DNA of 64,000 nt from Lumbricus terrestris (taxonomy: Eukaryota; Annelida; Clitellata; Crassiclitellata; Lumbricidae), in the NCBI GenBank assembly GCA_949752735.1, contig OX457044.1:18461685-18525684 (forward strand). Reading direction: 5' to 3'. The notes under the pieces are model-generated. The model saw nothing but the letters and a program-made list of their open reading frames with translations. It ran no database searches and was not told the DNA's origin. Shown here one piece after another: positions 26,228 to 38,579 of the stretch; positions within the stretch are counted from its first letter, which is position 1; each line of letters starts with the position of its first letter. Made by a program: the position numbers and the translations under genes.

Positions 26228-26337
26228 TTATGAGGATGGCTACAGGTTCGGTTTCGAACCAGCATCCCTCTGATCTTTGCTTCAGCATGCTTTCATTCTA
26301 CTACCTCCCAATCCCTCTGGCTGAGATCACTATCGTG
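26228..26337 (-). repeat. tRNA-like segment in duplication block B
   Basis: Counterpart of 9,762-9,852: GGTAGTAGAATG (A-box-like) and TGGTTCGAAACC (B-box-like) on the minus strand, with CCAGAGGGATTGGGAGG before them. Confidence 0.35.
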
Positions 26338-27445
26338 TGTATATTATTATAATAGTCTATAGGCAGTGATGGTTGTGACCAGTGTTCAATCTAATCCCTC
26401 GAGATCTGCCTTGGAGGGGTTAAGGTTTATGGGGGAGGGGAACGGCCGCTTTGGGCGGACAACAACCGGTGAGCCAGACACCGACAACATCAATTCCGGT
26501 AGTAAATTATTCTATACTTTTAAAGCTGATGACCTTTTTTAGTACATCAATGCTGCATGCGCTGGCAATAATATGTAAATTAAGAGCTGCAGAATTTTTT
26601 GGGGGGGGGGAGAGGAATGCGTGTAAAATTTTCTGGAAGGGAATGGCATGCATATACAATTATACTTGTAAACCCCACCTCCTGAATTTTTCTAAGAGGA
26701 ATACATTTCTGGGGAACTTCCACCACCTCCCCCCCTAGTGACGTCTATATTAAACACTGGATTGTGACGCATTAATTTATACAGAAACTGCTGCTTTAAG
26801 GCATACTCTTTTGAACACGCCAATAGTCAATAGGCCCTATGATCTTTATAAAATTTAGAATATCATGCTTAAATAGACAAATGGTTAGAGGAAGAGACAG
26901 AGCATGATGATTGATGAGCCATATTAAATCAAACTATGCCAGTGGTGAACAATAATTCAGATCCTGCAGCCATTTTAACGAGTTGCTTACCTTTGTGTCA
27001 CTCACGTAAGGAAGTTTTGCACGTTTGGAGTTGTCGTCTGGCTGGCTTGCTGCTACAATGCAAACAATTAGTCTTTCAATAAACTCCACATGCAATAATT
27101 AGAATGCAATAATTAGAATCAATTACTGTAGGCCTATGTATGTGTGTAATATACGAGGCTATAATTATCATGCAGGTTGTCTCCCCTATTTTGTTTAACT
27201 ACGAAAAACATGTAAAACATGTGCAAAATACTCAACCATATGTATTAACCATATGTATTAAGTATAACGTACTGTCAATTGTGTTAATGTGCACCAAAAG
27301 CATTTTGCATGCCTTTTAAATAGACGAATAGAACTACAAAGGCTTAGGCCCTATGTAAATGTGCTCAGGATTGGATGCCTATAATAGGCCTAGTTCTAAC
27401 ACACACTGTCAAGAGTTTTCTCATAATAAACTGATTAATTCGTTG

Positions 27446-27584
27446 CAGTGTGAGAACCGTGCAAAAAATAACTGGAGGGTGACTATGATCCACTTGGAAT
27501 TGTAGTGTGAAAAACAGACTTTGCTATAGGACTCTAAGATGCACTGGGGTTGAAACCTCAACCCCTCCGGCAATTCTCACCCTC
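27446..27584 (+). mobile_element. H1 MITE copy 3 (139 bp)
   Basis: Termini CAGTGTGAGAACCG and CCGGCAATTCTCACCCTC. Exact target duplication ATTCGTTG at 27,438-27,445 and 27,585-27,592. Confidence 0.9.
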
Positions 27585-27614
27585 ATTCGTTGAAACCACA
27601 AAAGTAAAATGCAA

Positions 27615-27759
27615 AACTATAGTACCGGGGACCAAATGACTGCACTAACCCTAAACCTAACCATAACCGACCCTCACGATGCCTAACCTGAGCCCTAACC
27701 GACCCTCACGACGCCTAACTTGAGCCCTAACCGACACGTCAGTCCCTGATACTATAGTT
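27615..27759. mobile_element. Palindromic element with CCCTAACCGACCCTCA core
   Basis: Ends AACTATAGTACCGGGGAC and GTCCCTGATACTATAGTT are imperfect inverted repeats. The core repeats CCCTAACCGACCCTCACGA and resembles telomere-like words. Its reverse complement recurs at 46,164-46,245. Confidence 0.55.
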
Positions 27760-28004
27760 ATGCCTTAAAACCCGCAATGTATGTTCACTCACAGCCTGCA
27801 CAGTTTCCAGCTGACGCACCGCTGGATTCAGCTGACGTTCGTTTGTCGGAGTCCGATCGGCCGTTGCCCAATGCCGACTGCTAAAATTTAAACAAAGCGA
27901 ACTCAAGTCCGACTGCAGATAAAGATCTTATGAGAATTTTATGAACATTTGAAATAATCGACAAGACACTTTCAAATATGCAATCGAAGATTTAAGTAAC
28001 CTTC

Positions 28005-29345
28005 TCCTGTCCGCAATCTTGAAATCATTTTCGATAAAAGCCTCATTTTTCCGACCACATCACCCAGCTATCCCGATTCCCGAACCTGCTACATGCACAT
28101 CCGCGACCTCTGTCGATTGCGCCCAATTCTCATTTACACGACCGCCTGCACAATAGCCACTTCAATAGTTTATTCAAAACTCGACTAATGTAATTCGCTC
28201 TTCCACAACATTGATTCTCTTCAAATGAAACGTCTGCAAACAATCCAGAATGCTCTTGCCCGCAAAGTCACTAAGACTCCCAAACATCACCACATATAGG
28301 CCTATAACTGTTCTCAAGTCTATTCATTGGTTAAAAGTTCCTCAGCGCATCCATTACAAAATTTGCATCTCTAACCTACAACGCTCTTCAAACCTCTCAG
28401 TCCTCCTACATTCATCAACTAATCACCATCCAACCGCACAGGTCTACTCGCTCATCAATGTCCAGTGGCGGCGCTACGGCAGGTCGCGGCAGGTCGTTTG
28501 ACCTGCCTATTTCGCTCACGACCTGCCAAATGACCTGCCTAAAAAAACTTTGGAATTTTTAATATATTTTTACATTATTTTATTTAAGAGTTTCAAATGT
28601 TAAATAAAAATTTTTCCTCGCCCACAAGATCACAAGTTTGTGGTAGCCTACAATTATTAGATCAACTGACTTTTACGTCTCATCTCATCTAGTAGGTAAA
28701 TATAGAGGTCTAGGCCCATGGGACAGGAGGTTTATTATAGGCATGCACCCTATAATGAATCAGACACTTAGGATGACAATAGGAGGGGAGTGATAATAGG
28801 AAGAAGTAATTGGTAGGGGAGTGAGGCAAGGATGCCCGCTACCACCACTCCTCAATTTCTTCGACCTGCCAAATAGTTCCCATGACCTCGACCCGACCTG
28901 CCGAAATTTTAGAGCTGGCGCCGCCACTGTCAATGTCATCATCATATCTTTCCCTCTCTCGATCTCCAGTATCATATCCTCTTTGAAATTCTGCAACCGG
29001 TCCTTAAGCCTAGTCTAGCTGCACCAGCTCTTTGGAACGGACTCCCAACATACCTCCGCCTGTTCGCTCATCGTCCTATCTCCCCAATCTCCCTCCAAAT
29101 TCAGCCACTCCTTCGCTTGCACTCTACTCTGCTTTCCATTCATGACTGAAAACCGAACTCTTAAAGATATCTTATCCAGGTTCCATCACCCAATTACCAC
29201 CATCACCATCGATTCACCGACAACCACCGCAGCACCACGCTGTCTCCTCGGCTTGACCTCCCCGGATTTAGACCTGGCACCGGAACGAAAATGGCAGTTC
29301 TGGCTATTGTGCACTTGATTTGATATAGCACCGGCAATAATAATA
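28005..29345 (+). pseudogene. LINE (L2/CR1-like) 3' half, split by a hAT-type element
   Basis: Frames in succession encode motifs after the reverse-transcriptase core: IFDKSLIFSDHITQLS-like, then LKSIHWLKVPQRIHYKICIS (about 28,315-28,370), and on the far side of the insertion an ENG-x-PALWNG-like end near 29,010-29,130. The 3' UTR ends CACTTGATTTGATATAGCAC followed by AATAAT repeats. Frameshifts and the insertion make it dead. Confidence 0.65.
28463..28929. mobile_element. hAT-type element nested in the LINE, 467 bp
   Basis: Termini CAGTGGCGGCGCTACGG and GGCGCCGCCACTG. Exact target duplication TCAATGTC at 28,455-28,462 and 28,930-28,937. The inside has inverted GACCTGCC words at both ends. 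Confidence 0.88.
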
Positions 29346-29484
29346 TAATAATAATAATATTTGTTCTTTAATTAAACGCCTGCAAGACGCACTGCGCTCT
29401 ACATTTACAGGCTATGCAGTAATCTTAATTAAACTTAACTACCAACTGAACAGACAGCTTTGTAATTTGTAATAAGCTGGTCTC

Positions 29485-29575
29485 ACTCACGTACGTGGCT
29501 TTTGTGGGCGCTGAGAAATTCTCGAAGATTTACATTACATTTACATTACATTGCATTATATTACATTAGCCGAAA
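29485..29575 (+). mobile_element. LINE 3' tail with (TTACAT)n end
   Basis: GTGGCTTTTGTGGGCGCTGA followed by TCTCGAAGATTTACATTACA. Same family as 12,480-12,800. Confidence 0.55.
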
Positions 29576-30198
29576 GCCTCACTGAATAATGACGTCGTCC
29601 TTAATCAATTATTGTGACCAGTGTAACAGTTGCCACCGAGGTTTTCCTCCCACGTTATCTGAATGAATCAACATGCAAGACCACTCGCTTACTTATCGAG
29701 AATTACATTGTATTCAGCGGCTAGGTTAGACTGACAGCCGCTGCTCGCCAGGACAGACCCGCCCTGGCGATTGCTCAAGGACTCGAAATCTGCCAAACAA
29801 CCATCAAACACCGGATTTCGAGAAACCTGTGCGGCATTTGACACACAACAACGACCGACGCTCATTTAAGAAGTTGACTGAAGGTATCGATACATTTCTA
29901 CAGTAAGTAAACGGATTAAGCGTGAGCTTTGATCGCTTTGAAGTTTGTAAATACGGTTGTACTGGCTTCACTTGCGATGCTAACCTGGCGTCACTATCGG
30001 TTGATAGTACGCTCCAGGTTTTGCGTTCAGTTGATATGATGCAATAGATTCTCGCTGGTAGCTAGCGTTTTGCGGATTGTTTTCGTGATAGGTTCTGGTA
30101 AAGCGTTTAAATATGTGTTATACCTTAACAGCTGGGCAGGACAAAAAACAAACGATCGTCTAATAATAATTATTGGAGGGCGACCCGACTCTTTAGAG
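29576..30198. other. Unassigned; possible upstream exon region of R3HDM4
   Basis: A G+C-richer stretch at about 29,720-29,900 ends in a possible donor (CTGAAG|GTATCG), but nothing proves transcription. No coding frame recognised. Confidence 0.25.
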
Positions 30199-30550
30199 CA
30201 GTGGTTCCCAACCTTTTTTGACTGTCGGGCCACTTTTTCTAAGTGGGAGCACACGAGGGCCACTTTTTCTTAATTGAACGACATTATAGGGCCACAAGTG
30301 GCACAAGGCTAAAATTTAACTAACTAAAAGGCGTATAAAATTGTTATAATTGAAACAAAATAGAATGTTTGATGCTATTTATTAACGTCCAGATGAAATA
30401 ATTTGTAATAGAAACGAAATAATATATTCTATAATGTCCAAATTATCAATTGTTACATATATTTGTCTAAATTCATTGAGATGGTGCGGGCCATTTTTGT
30501 AGGCCAGGCGGGCCACTTTTGGCCCGCGGGCCACGGGTTGGGAACCGCTG
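30199..30550. mobile_element. hAT-type element, 352 bp
   Basis: Termini CAGTGGTTCCCAACC and GGTTGGGAACCGCTG, a classic hAT form. Exact target duplication CTTTAGAG at 30,191-30,198 and 30,551-30,558. Confidence 0.93.
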
Positions 30551-31067
30551 CTTTAGAGTATAGGACTTGGTGCATTAGTTGTTGACAATTTAACTGTTGG
30601 AAATCCGGCTGGACACTGCTGAGATCTGATCAGGCAGAGGTTTAGTTGGAAGTTAAACGGAAGCGAAGTCGTGAGAATTTGTGAAGCTGGGTGGAACACA
30701 AGTTATCCTGCATAAGTTTTTAAAACCTGATAGCAGTGTGTCTGTCAGTTTTTCTTACCAGTGAACGAATTAATGCAGGGCTTAAGCCATGCCTAACAAG
30801 GTTTAAACCAGCAGAGAAGGGATGAGGATCTATCTGGTGGAGCAGACTTTTAATAGTGCTGGACTTTTGGTGTTCAAAACAGAGGTCCTGGCAGTTAGTG
30901 TTGGCAGAGCAGTTTTGGTCTTGTGGAGCAGAGGAGAGAGAGACGGACACGGCAGATCTGACACACGGTGAAGCATCATATTTTGTTTAGGAAATTAAGT
31001 GAACAAACTTTCATTTGCTGATGCAGCCTCAGTAAAAGAGCCCGCTAGTGTTGGCAAACCTCGCATG

Positions 31068-31862
31068 TAGGGTTACCATAAGTGCTCAAATGAAAAAGAG
31101 GACACACAAATTGTTCATCCGGTTACCAAAACTTGCCATCCCGTAGCCGGCTCCTAGTGCTATAGCCTAGTATACGCCAATATTAAGTGCTGTACAAATA
31201 TAAGTAACGTTGAACTACACAAAATTTTGTTCTTATTGTAGGGTACATGGTTTCAATTTTAACTTCATTGGGTGAGTGTTCAGTACTTGATCAGTACACA
31301 AAACAGTGACAGATTCGTCGCTTTTCGAACCCAGCGTTACTAAAAAAAAAAGGTTACTTTGGTATATGAAATTCTCCGAACACTATTAACATGCTTCGGC
31401 GTTTCAACGTGCGCCTTTAAATCCAATGTACCCTTATTGGCAACTGACATAATTATATGTTCCGCTGCCGCATGTCAAGCATTTAGCTTCCCATCCATAA
31501 CGACCTGCACGAAAACACGTTTCAGCATTTTTTATGTCAATTTTTTCGTTAAATTTAAAAATTAATTATTTCATTCACTACGTAACTCCCGTTATATTTA
31601 TGCGTTTGGTTTACAAAAACCGCTTCACGAACCTGAAATCCAATGGTAACCATACGGTACCATTGAGAAAAATATTGCTGGAACGCGTGTTTAGTTCACG
31701 GAACGGAATAGTAGGGCCTATATAACACGGAAAGGAAGTAAGATCGGACGATCGTAGACGAACGGGAAAAACCCGGACAAAAGCCATATTTCTGGAAAGC
31801 CGCCCGGACAGGGGTCTAAAAAGAGGACATGTCCGGGGAAACCCGGACGTATGGTAACCCTA
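31068..31862 (+). mobile_element. H2 hAT-type element, copy 1 (795 bp)
   Basis: Termini TAGGGTTACCATAAGTG and CGTATGGTAACCCTA. Target duplication CTCGCATG (31,060-31,067) / CTCGCCTG (31,863-31,870). Almost the same sequence, inverted, is at 57,019-57,829. A shared 63-codon ORF is at 31,534-31,725 but has no transposase motif, so the element is non-autonomous or the ORF is chance. Confidence 0.9.
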
Positions 31863-31870
31863 CTCGCCTG

Positions 31871-32714
31871 TTAAATTGTGGGAGAAATATTAATTTGCAG
31901 GTTAATTTTATCAATGTATGCAGTATTTATGATATGTGCAATTGTGTATTGTCAAATTTATGACCAATTTGGTCAGATTTTCTCCATGTGATGTGCTCTG
32001 AGCATATTGCTGGACCAAATGTTTTGGGTGAGGCAACAGATTGTTGACAAAATTTGACATATGGGATTATGGGTATTTTAAAGCTTGTGACCAAGAGATT
32101 TCTCTGTCAGGTACTTACTCTTTGCTCGAGCTAGTTTAATTGTTTATAAAATATGTAGAAAGATGTATTCAAGTGCTGATTCTCACTCAGGTGTTCTCTG
32201 TTTCTGCTCTGAAACCATGTCAGCCAGGCAACTAAATAAATTGAATATATATCAAAGCTCTTGTATTCAGTTTTAAGAAATTTAAGGAAAAAAGTGCTTG
32301 GGAGACTCAAACATATAGATTCACGTCAAAAGCATGTCACTTTAAATTTTGTGTCCATTTGCATTTTTTGATAAAAAATTGCTGTGCATAAAACTATTTA
32401 ATCAATAACTGTCATCATCATGAATGTGTTAAAGCGGTATTTCACCCCAAATTGGGGCCATTGTCCAGCTGTATGGAGGGTATGAAAATAGTCTATCGTG
32501 ATATAATTGAAATGCTGAGCACTTCCTATCTCTAGCTTCTTTTTTCTCCCTTGTTGCAAAATGTCAGTTCCCAGCATATAGTCTTATGTTAGTTGTAAAT
32601 GATTTTCTGTGGAATTGCGTTTGATTAAACTGTTCTAACTTGTTGTTCTAACATGTTGTTCTAACATGTTGTTCTAACATGTTGGTGTGATATTCTGCTG
32701 TTGATCTCTGACAG
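31871..32714 (+). other. Intron or 5' flank of R3HDM4 with a 15-bp repeat
   Basis: No coding exon recognised. At 32,631-32,684 a 15-bp unit (GTTGTTCTAACAT) is repeated about 3.5 times, just before the acceptor at 32,714. Confidence 0.5.
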
Positions 32715-33501
32715 CTTGCCAGCCGATATGATCGAATGCATTGAGGTGGATGTGGTCGGGGAACCATGCGTCAAGGCAGCAAAGAACACGTACAGGAAGA
32801 AGAAACCGGATTTTGCACGGTCCCAGCCGCACTTCAATCCGCGTGACAATCGGCACCAGTCGAACGGCTTCCGCAAAATGCGTCGCATCGCGAATCTCAA
32901 CGAGCTGACGAACGAGGGCGAGAAAGAGGAGGACGACTCCTGCCAGGTCGAGTACGTCGATCTCATCAACCGAACACCCGATTCGGCCTTCACTCAGCTC
33001 TTCATGAACTCGGAAAGCATGTCGCTGTGGAACAGCTACATCAACGGTTCCGAGGAAGAGCAGGAGAGCGTCTTGGCGCAGAGAGCACGCGGCCGTGATT
33101 ACGGCGCAGAGTTCGCTGAAGAGATCGCGTCGATGCCGCGCAGCATTGTCTTCAGCGCAGGCGAATGCTTCCTGAGAATCAACCACAACCTGCGCCAGTT
33201 CCTGCGGAAGAACCAGGTCCCAAAGGGCGAACTTCAACGCCAGGAGGACGAACTGGTCACGTTCTTTCGCGAATGCCCGGAAGCGGTCTACGTGACTCAG
33301 ATTTCCGATGGCTTCCGTCGGATGCTCCTTCATATCGTCAGCCAGTACCTTGACCTGCGTTCACAGAGTTTCGACAATCCGCCCGGTGTCCGCAAGACCG
33401 TCGTCGAGAGCAGAGTGGGCGGTTTCGTGCCACCGGCCACGTCGCTGGCGAGCTTTCTGAAGCGTAGCAGCAAATCGTCCGCAGTGATCGCCGAGTTATG
33501 A
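32715..33501 (+). CDS. R3HDM4: R3H domain-containing protein 4 homologue, main coding exon
   Basis: After the acceptor CTCTGACAG the frame is open to TGA-type termination at 33,501. A start at ATG 32,728 gives 257 residues, close to the vertebrate length of about 268. Landmarks in order: a basic stretch YRKKKPDF and FRKMRRIANL; SLWNSYINGSEEEQESVL (about residues 100-116), the block shared with vertebrate R3HDM4; ECFLRINHNLRQFLRKNQVP; then the R3H-like region with FRRMLLHIVSQYLDLRS, where R198 and H202 give the R-x3-H core. R3H domains bind single-stranded nucleic acid; the role of this protein is poorly known. The exon starts in phase 2, so either coding exons precede it or the ATG sits behind a 5' UTR exon. 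No neighbour shares its function. Unusually G+C-rich for this window, as a conserved exon would be. Confidence 0.82.
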
Positions 33502-33785
33502 CCTCAGCACTGCTTCAGTTTCTTCAGCTTTTCTTCCTGTCGTCCCATCAGAGATCAGGAAGAAGCTGTCTTCTAAGTTGTTTTTTCTGTAAATATGTTT
33601 CTTTCAAGCATCACCAAATAATTAGGTTGGTTATTTCCAATTTCTTGTGGTTCATAGTGTTCTAAAGCTTTATGGTTACTTTGGATTGTGCAACTTTTTC
33701 TTTTGGCGGAGTTTAGGACTACTGTGTGAGCCAATTAGAAGTCAGAATTTTTGGCGATGCTTAGTGATTGCTACGGTAATTGCTG

Positions 33786-33829
<44 letters not shown>

Positions 33830-35785
33830 TTTGAAAATTAGCATCCCAATAGTCACATATTTTGCTGTTTTATAGCGCATAGGTAGTGTGTTTCAGTTAA
33901 ACATACTGTATAATGTTTCTTATTTATATCGGTACTAGAAAATGGAATTTGAAGGTAATGACATATGTTATATATATAGTATATGTAAGTATAATATATA
34001 TGTATATAGAATTTATACACATATGTTTATATATGTATAAATGGGTGGAAAAAAATACTATGTAAAAGTGGTTAACTGACAAACTACATGCATATGAATT
34101 TGTGTAACTTGTTTCAGTTTTAAAATTGGTTTTTGTGGCTATTGGCAATTATTTTAATTTTTGCCTTGTGGTATTTTTAGTTTATTCACAGTTGAAGATT
34201 AGTCTGATTTAGCTGAGTCATAAGTTTGTAGTTCAATGGTCTTGTACGAGACTGTGCAGTTACTGAAAATCGTCAACTGAATGAATGCTTCAATTGAAAT
34301 TACAAATATTAGAAAGTTTAATATTCTGTTGATTAATTGTAAATTTTCGCTCTCATTATAGGTACACGGCATTTTCAAAGAATTTTATTGATGTAAATTT
34401 TCGTTTTAACTCTTCAAGGTGGTTTGGGCAAGTTTTAGCAACCTCAAATCGTTTATGCTTCTGTTCGACGCTGAAAAAACTGAATTGAAAACTAATAGAT
34501 GCATAAAAATTGTATAGCTCAGAACATTTATTTTTGAAGGGTTTGTTAAATAAGCGATATAAGGATGCCAAGATTTGGATTGGATGCTTGAAGTTTTGTT
34601 GCGGCTTTTAACACCAACGGTTAGGGTTTGAATTCTACGCCTGTTGTGGAGCATGATTTCTCATAGGTACATAGCTGTCGTGCAGTTATCCTTTGAACGG
34701 AAAGACCGACAACTCAGAAGCTAAGCTCTTTAAAGGCAGTCTGTATATTTAAGTCTCTATGTCACTTTCAGGTTTTCTTAGCTTATGTACTGAATTCTGT
34801 TATATGTGGTGCATGGCTGTTCAATTTCTTTGTGTGAACAATGAACATCAACGTTCAAACATGAAATGTTTCTTAGCTGTGTGAAACTTTATGTTGTGTT
34901 GTGCAAGTTATTGTTGTTTGTTGATGTTCTGTCTTGCTGTGTTGTTATGTGATATTAACTCTATTGTAGATTGCATTCATGTGTTGTGAACCATTAGTAA
35001 ACATGGATTGACTTACAAGTATATGAATATCACAAGTCATTGTTGTTAGGTATTTTAAATGTTTGAAGAACTATTATTATTATTTATTGTTTTTATTGTT
35101 CAGAATGGTCCTTCAGGAAGAAAATTAGGTTATAAGAGGATCAATATCAGAATGATGAGAATTCTGCAAATGGAATGTGCTCAGAAAAGAACAATGTGAA
35201 GCTTGTGTAGGAACGGATCAAACTGTAAATTATCATTTTTTACGAAGGTACATTATCAAGTATGGATTTAGACAATTTTTGCGATTGCGAATAATTTCTG
35301 GAATGGCGGCTGTCTGTCAAATGCTGGGATAGAAGAGATGATGCTGATAGCAATTTTGTATAAAAACACAGAATTGTCAATGTGAGGTGTTAAAAACATT
35401 GTCTCATGTTTAGTATCTTGTATTGCCAGAGGCATTGTCTTTGAGACTTTGTCCAAGTACTTTGATGTGGGCAAGTCATTATCACAAAAGCCTGCATTCT
35501 GTATTATTTTAGAGTAGTTTCACTGTGTTTCGGTTGGGACTGCAACTGATGATTTTTTTTACAGTAGTGCTTTATGAATGTCAGATTACAGTTACTTGTT
35601 GGTCCAACATTGAATACAAATGGAGTTTAGCATTAAGCTATTAACCATTTTGCAACGAAACTACCTTTTTAGTTTTTACCCAGTTTACTGCGGACATTAA
35701 TTGTTATGTTGTTATTGTTACATGTTACAACCAGCACAGGTTACAGTAATGCAACTTGAGGCAACAAAGACAAGGTTATACAAAG
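33502..35785 (+). other. R3HDM4 3' UTR and flank, no further gene seen
   Basis: A-T rich. A CT microsatellite (about 33,788-33,807) runs into TA (33,808-33,829). The ORFs at 33,924-34,654 and 35,268 have no recognised motif. I do not see a clear AATAAA near the stop. Confidence 0.4.
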
Positions 35786-35789
35786 CTTG

Positions 35790-36180
35790 GTTATACAAAG
35801 CTTGACAACATTGCTGGAGACATGGTCTGTGACTAAAGCTAATCTGAAGAAGTTAGAGGTGGCACATCATAAATGGCAGAGGAGGATACTATGGGTCTCT
35901 TGGAGAGATAAGATAAGGAATGAAGATATAAGGAAAAGAACGTCATGGAGAAAATGGAGGATATGTTGAAGAGATCGCGTCTGTGCTGGCTGGGTCATGT
36001 ACACAGATTGGACAACGAAAGAATTTCAAAACGGGCACTAGGCTGGATGCCGACGGGATGGAAGAGAAAACGCGGGAGGCCGAGAAAGACGTCACTCAAG
36101 ATCTGGACGACAGTGGAATGACTTGGGAGGAGGCTGGGAGGATGGCTGAGGACAGAGTGGTGTGGAAGGACTAACACTAA
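35790..36180 (+). pseudogene. C-terminus of another non-LTR retrotransposon ORF
   Basis: Broken frames read ETWSVTKANLKKLEVAHHKW, QRRILWVSWRDKIRNEDIRK, then (after a shift near 35,950) SRLCWLGHVHRLDNERISKR and GRPRKTSLKIW. This is the hallmark end of RTE/craft-type reverse-transcriptase proteins (RWLGHV and RKRGRP motifs). A few short frameshifts inactivate it. A piece of the extreme C-terminus of such an element is at 59,664-59,790. Confidence 0.75.
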
Positions 36181-38260
36181 GTGTTACATGTTTATAAGCA
36201 AGCATAAGCATTAAGTTGCTTTATAAGCTACACATAAGCTGTCTAGGCAGAGTTAATTTAATGCATTTGCTGTTAGTCTTCTGTTGTAAACAATTTTTAA
36301 AAAGATATCTTACTTAACTATAAAGTTGGAATGGGTCGCTGTTGTATTTTTTCTTAGTAAAATTAATAACACAATGATAACTAACATTTATTGAAATGAA
36401 AATCAGAGAAGGTCCATTAAATTTGCAGAATTGTGAGCTACAGATTTGCATTGATCAATATCTATAGTGATCTAATTTGTAATTACACATTAGTTTTACT
36501 CCTGTTCAGAGAATATTTCAGATTTACACCTATAGGTCAACTGCTGACAAGATTTGTTAGAAGGTATGCAATTACTACATGACTGGCAAAATGTAGGCTG
36601 AGATAACAAGCAGGGGCACTACATTTGAGTGTCAATGAAGAAAAAGCTAATGATTGGACAAATATTATACAGCAACCAAAGCTGGGAATGTTCAATAGTG
36701 GAGTGAGGGCTAGAAATAGAGCACAGATCTAGTAGCATGGTGAAGGCTGCATAAGCTATATAATTTAATACAGTTTCCTCATGCTTTCCTCCTACGCAAA
36801 ACCATCTTGTCCTCGGCCTTCCAACCTTTCTCTTCTAAGATGACCCGTTCCATCAACTCCCTTAACTCATTTAAGTTGGCCTTTAAAAAACATTTGCTTA
36901 AAACAGCTGACCCTGTGTAAGCTATAAATAAGTTAATAACCAAACACTAGCCACGTTGTCGATTCTTGGTTTTTATCTTTGTTTCTTTACTCAGTCCTAA
37001 AATGTTGGGGATGACTAGATAAGCGTTAGCTTCTTCTCCTCACGAATCGATTCACTTAACCATCTATTGTTCTACTATCTATTGCATAATTTAAATGTAT
37101 ACATAATATGTTTCCTTACTTCTGTGCTTCTACTAACTTAAAAAGTGCATTATGATTAGCAGTATGTATACACTGAATCATTTCAATAATTTTGATTTGA
37201 TGTGATCCATGTTAACCCTTTGCCAACAAAGGGTATATAGGATTTTCCCATTCCATTTACTACACTTAGGTTGGTGAAGGGTTAACTGCACCTCTGCATT
37301 CACATCTGTACTGTACGTTGTGTCTTGGTGACTTGACTGGACTTAGACCTCTACTCTGTGTTTGTGGACAACCGTTCTTACCCAGGACGTAACTTTGTGC
37401 TAGAAAGTGGGATGCCAAATTTGTCATCGCTTCCCTCTGTTACCTCCAAAAAAACTGACAGACTGTGCCTTTCAACCTTGTGCACACAATGGCATCCCAT
37501 CCTGTCGTCAAGACCTGAAACCTCAAGACCAAGACTTTGTACCTCAAGACCATGGACAGAGTTTATCAGGGGCTATGGGGGATAAGCCCCCAAGAAGGCC
37601 CAGATTTGGAATTTTTACCATGATGGTATATTTCCCGGGCTTAAACCCCCCCAAGAAGGCCCAGACTGGGGAAAAAATTCGGGGAAATGGCTCTTTCACA
37701 CGAACGAAACTTCAATCAAATGAATAAAAAAGATCATCAACTTTTTCCGGAAAAATAGTGTTTTTATTTGAGACCTCGCAATAATTCAGCGGTTGCATTT
37801 CAAATCTTATATTAATGAAACCCTCCTTAGCAGCTGCTCTGGCTCCTCTTTCTCGTGTCTCTGGCAAACGGATTCTGATCTTCATTTGACGTCACTGGAC
37901 AACCCTCTGACGTGACGCAGCGGTCGTGACGACAGAGTGGGTAGGCTATATTCAGGGCTTAAAGTGTGGCTGGACGGTCATGGACGGCGTCCATGCACTT
38001 ATTTTAAAATCTTAATGCCGTCCAGCCACTTATTGGCCAGCAATGACTAGAAAGGTAAGGGGTGTCCAGGCACTTATTTTCCCACACTTTAAGCACTGGC
38101 TATATTATACTAATACCATAATAGAAAAGGCTAGAGCAATACAAACACTGCATCAAGAATTGGATGACAGCAATATTATTTTGGTGATCAACAAAACTAC
38201 TGATTTGTTTGAGCTATTAAGGTGAACTGCGCAGAAGTATGCATAAGTGCTTAATTGCAT
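36181..38260. other. Intergenic, nothing firmly recognised
   Basis: I searched the minus strand here for a Ran C-terminal exon (acidic DEDDDL end) and did not see one. A repeated CCCAAGAAGGCCCAGA word lies at about 37,589 and 37,650. The ORF at 37,358-37,727 crosses it and has no motif. Confidence 0.4.
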
Positions 38261-38267
38261 TGGTCCC

Positions 38268-38325
38268 TTCAAGATTACAACTCAGAGGCGTTCAAGATTA
38301 CAACTCAGAGGCGCTCCCGACTACT
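38268..38325 (-). repeat. Duplicated LINE/SINE tail fragment
   Basis: TTCAAGATTACAACTCAGAG plus GCG occurs twice in tandem, the second running into CTCCC; both are pieces of the common LINE/SINE tail. Confidence 0.6.
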
Positions 38326-38343
38326 GAATTGTTTTCTATTGTA

Positions 38344-38548
38344 TATGACCACTTATAAAGCGCTTCTCGCAGCACTGTAACAGCGCAGACACTGAATCTA
38401 AGTTTCACGCCGAAGCGCATGAGCAATAGCGAGTGAGGGACTTGCTCGGGGCCAGTATTCGCGGCAGCGTGAGGTGGATTTGCATCCCCAACCTTCCGGC
38501 TCATCAAGGCACCGAACATACCCTACAGTCCTACACCACTGTCCCCAC
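38344..38548 (-). mobile_element. tRNA-derived SINE beside the Ran exon
   Basis: The minus-strand head GGGGACAGTGGTGTAGGACT starts about 30 bases after the splice donor of the Ran exon at 38,580. Body and a CGCTTTATAAGTGG-like tail follow. It lies in the intron, reading in the same direction as the gene. Confidence 0.7.
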
Positions 38549-38579
38549 CACCACCAAGTGTAAATGACTGTCGACTGAC

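Larger units (their letters stand above)
24082..27990. repeat. Segmental duplication, block B
   Basis: Partner of block A. It holds private insertions: a SINE (25,103), a LINE fragment (25,385), an H1 MITE (27,446) and a palindromic element (27,615). The duplicate spacing is about 16.3 kb, direct orientation. Confidence 0.8.

Noticed and set aside
27640..27745. Interstitial telomere
   Set aside because: The CCCTAACC words are mixed with GACCCTCACGA and framed by an inverted repeat, and the same mixture recurs elsewhere, so a dispersed repeat fits better.
32661..33333. Minus-strand ORFs of 110 and 219 codons
   Set aside because: Antisense shadows of the R3HDM4 exon, whose plus frame matches a known family.
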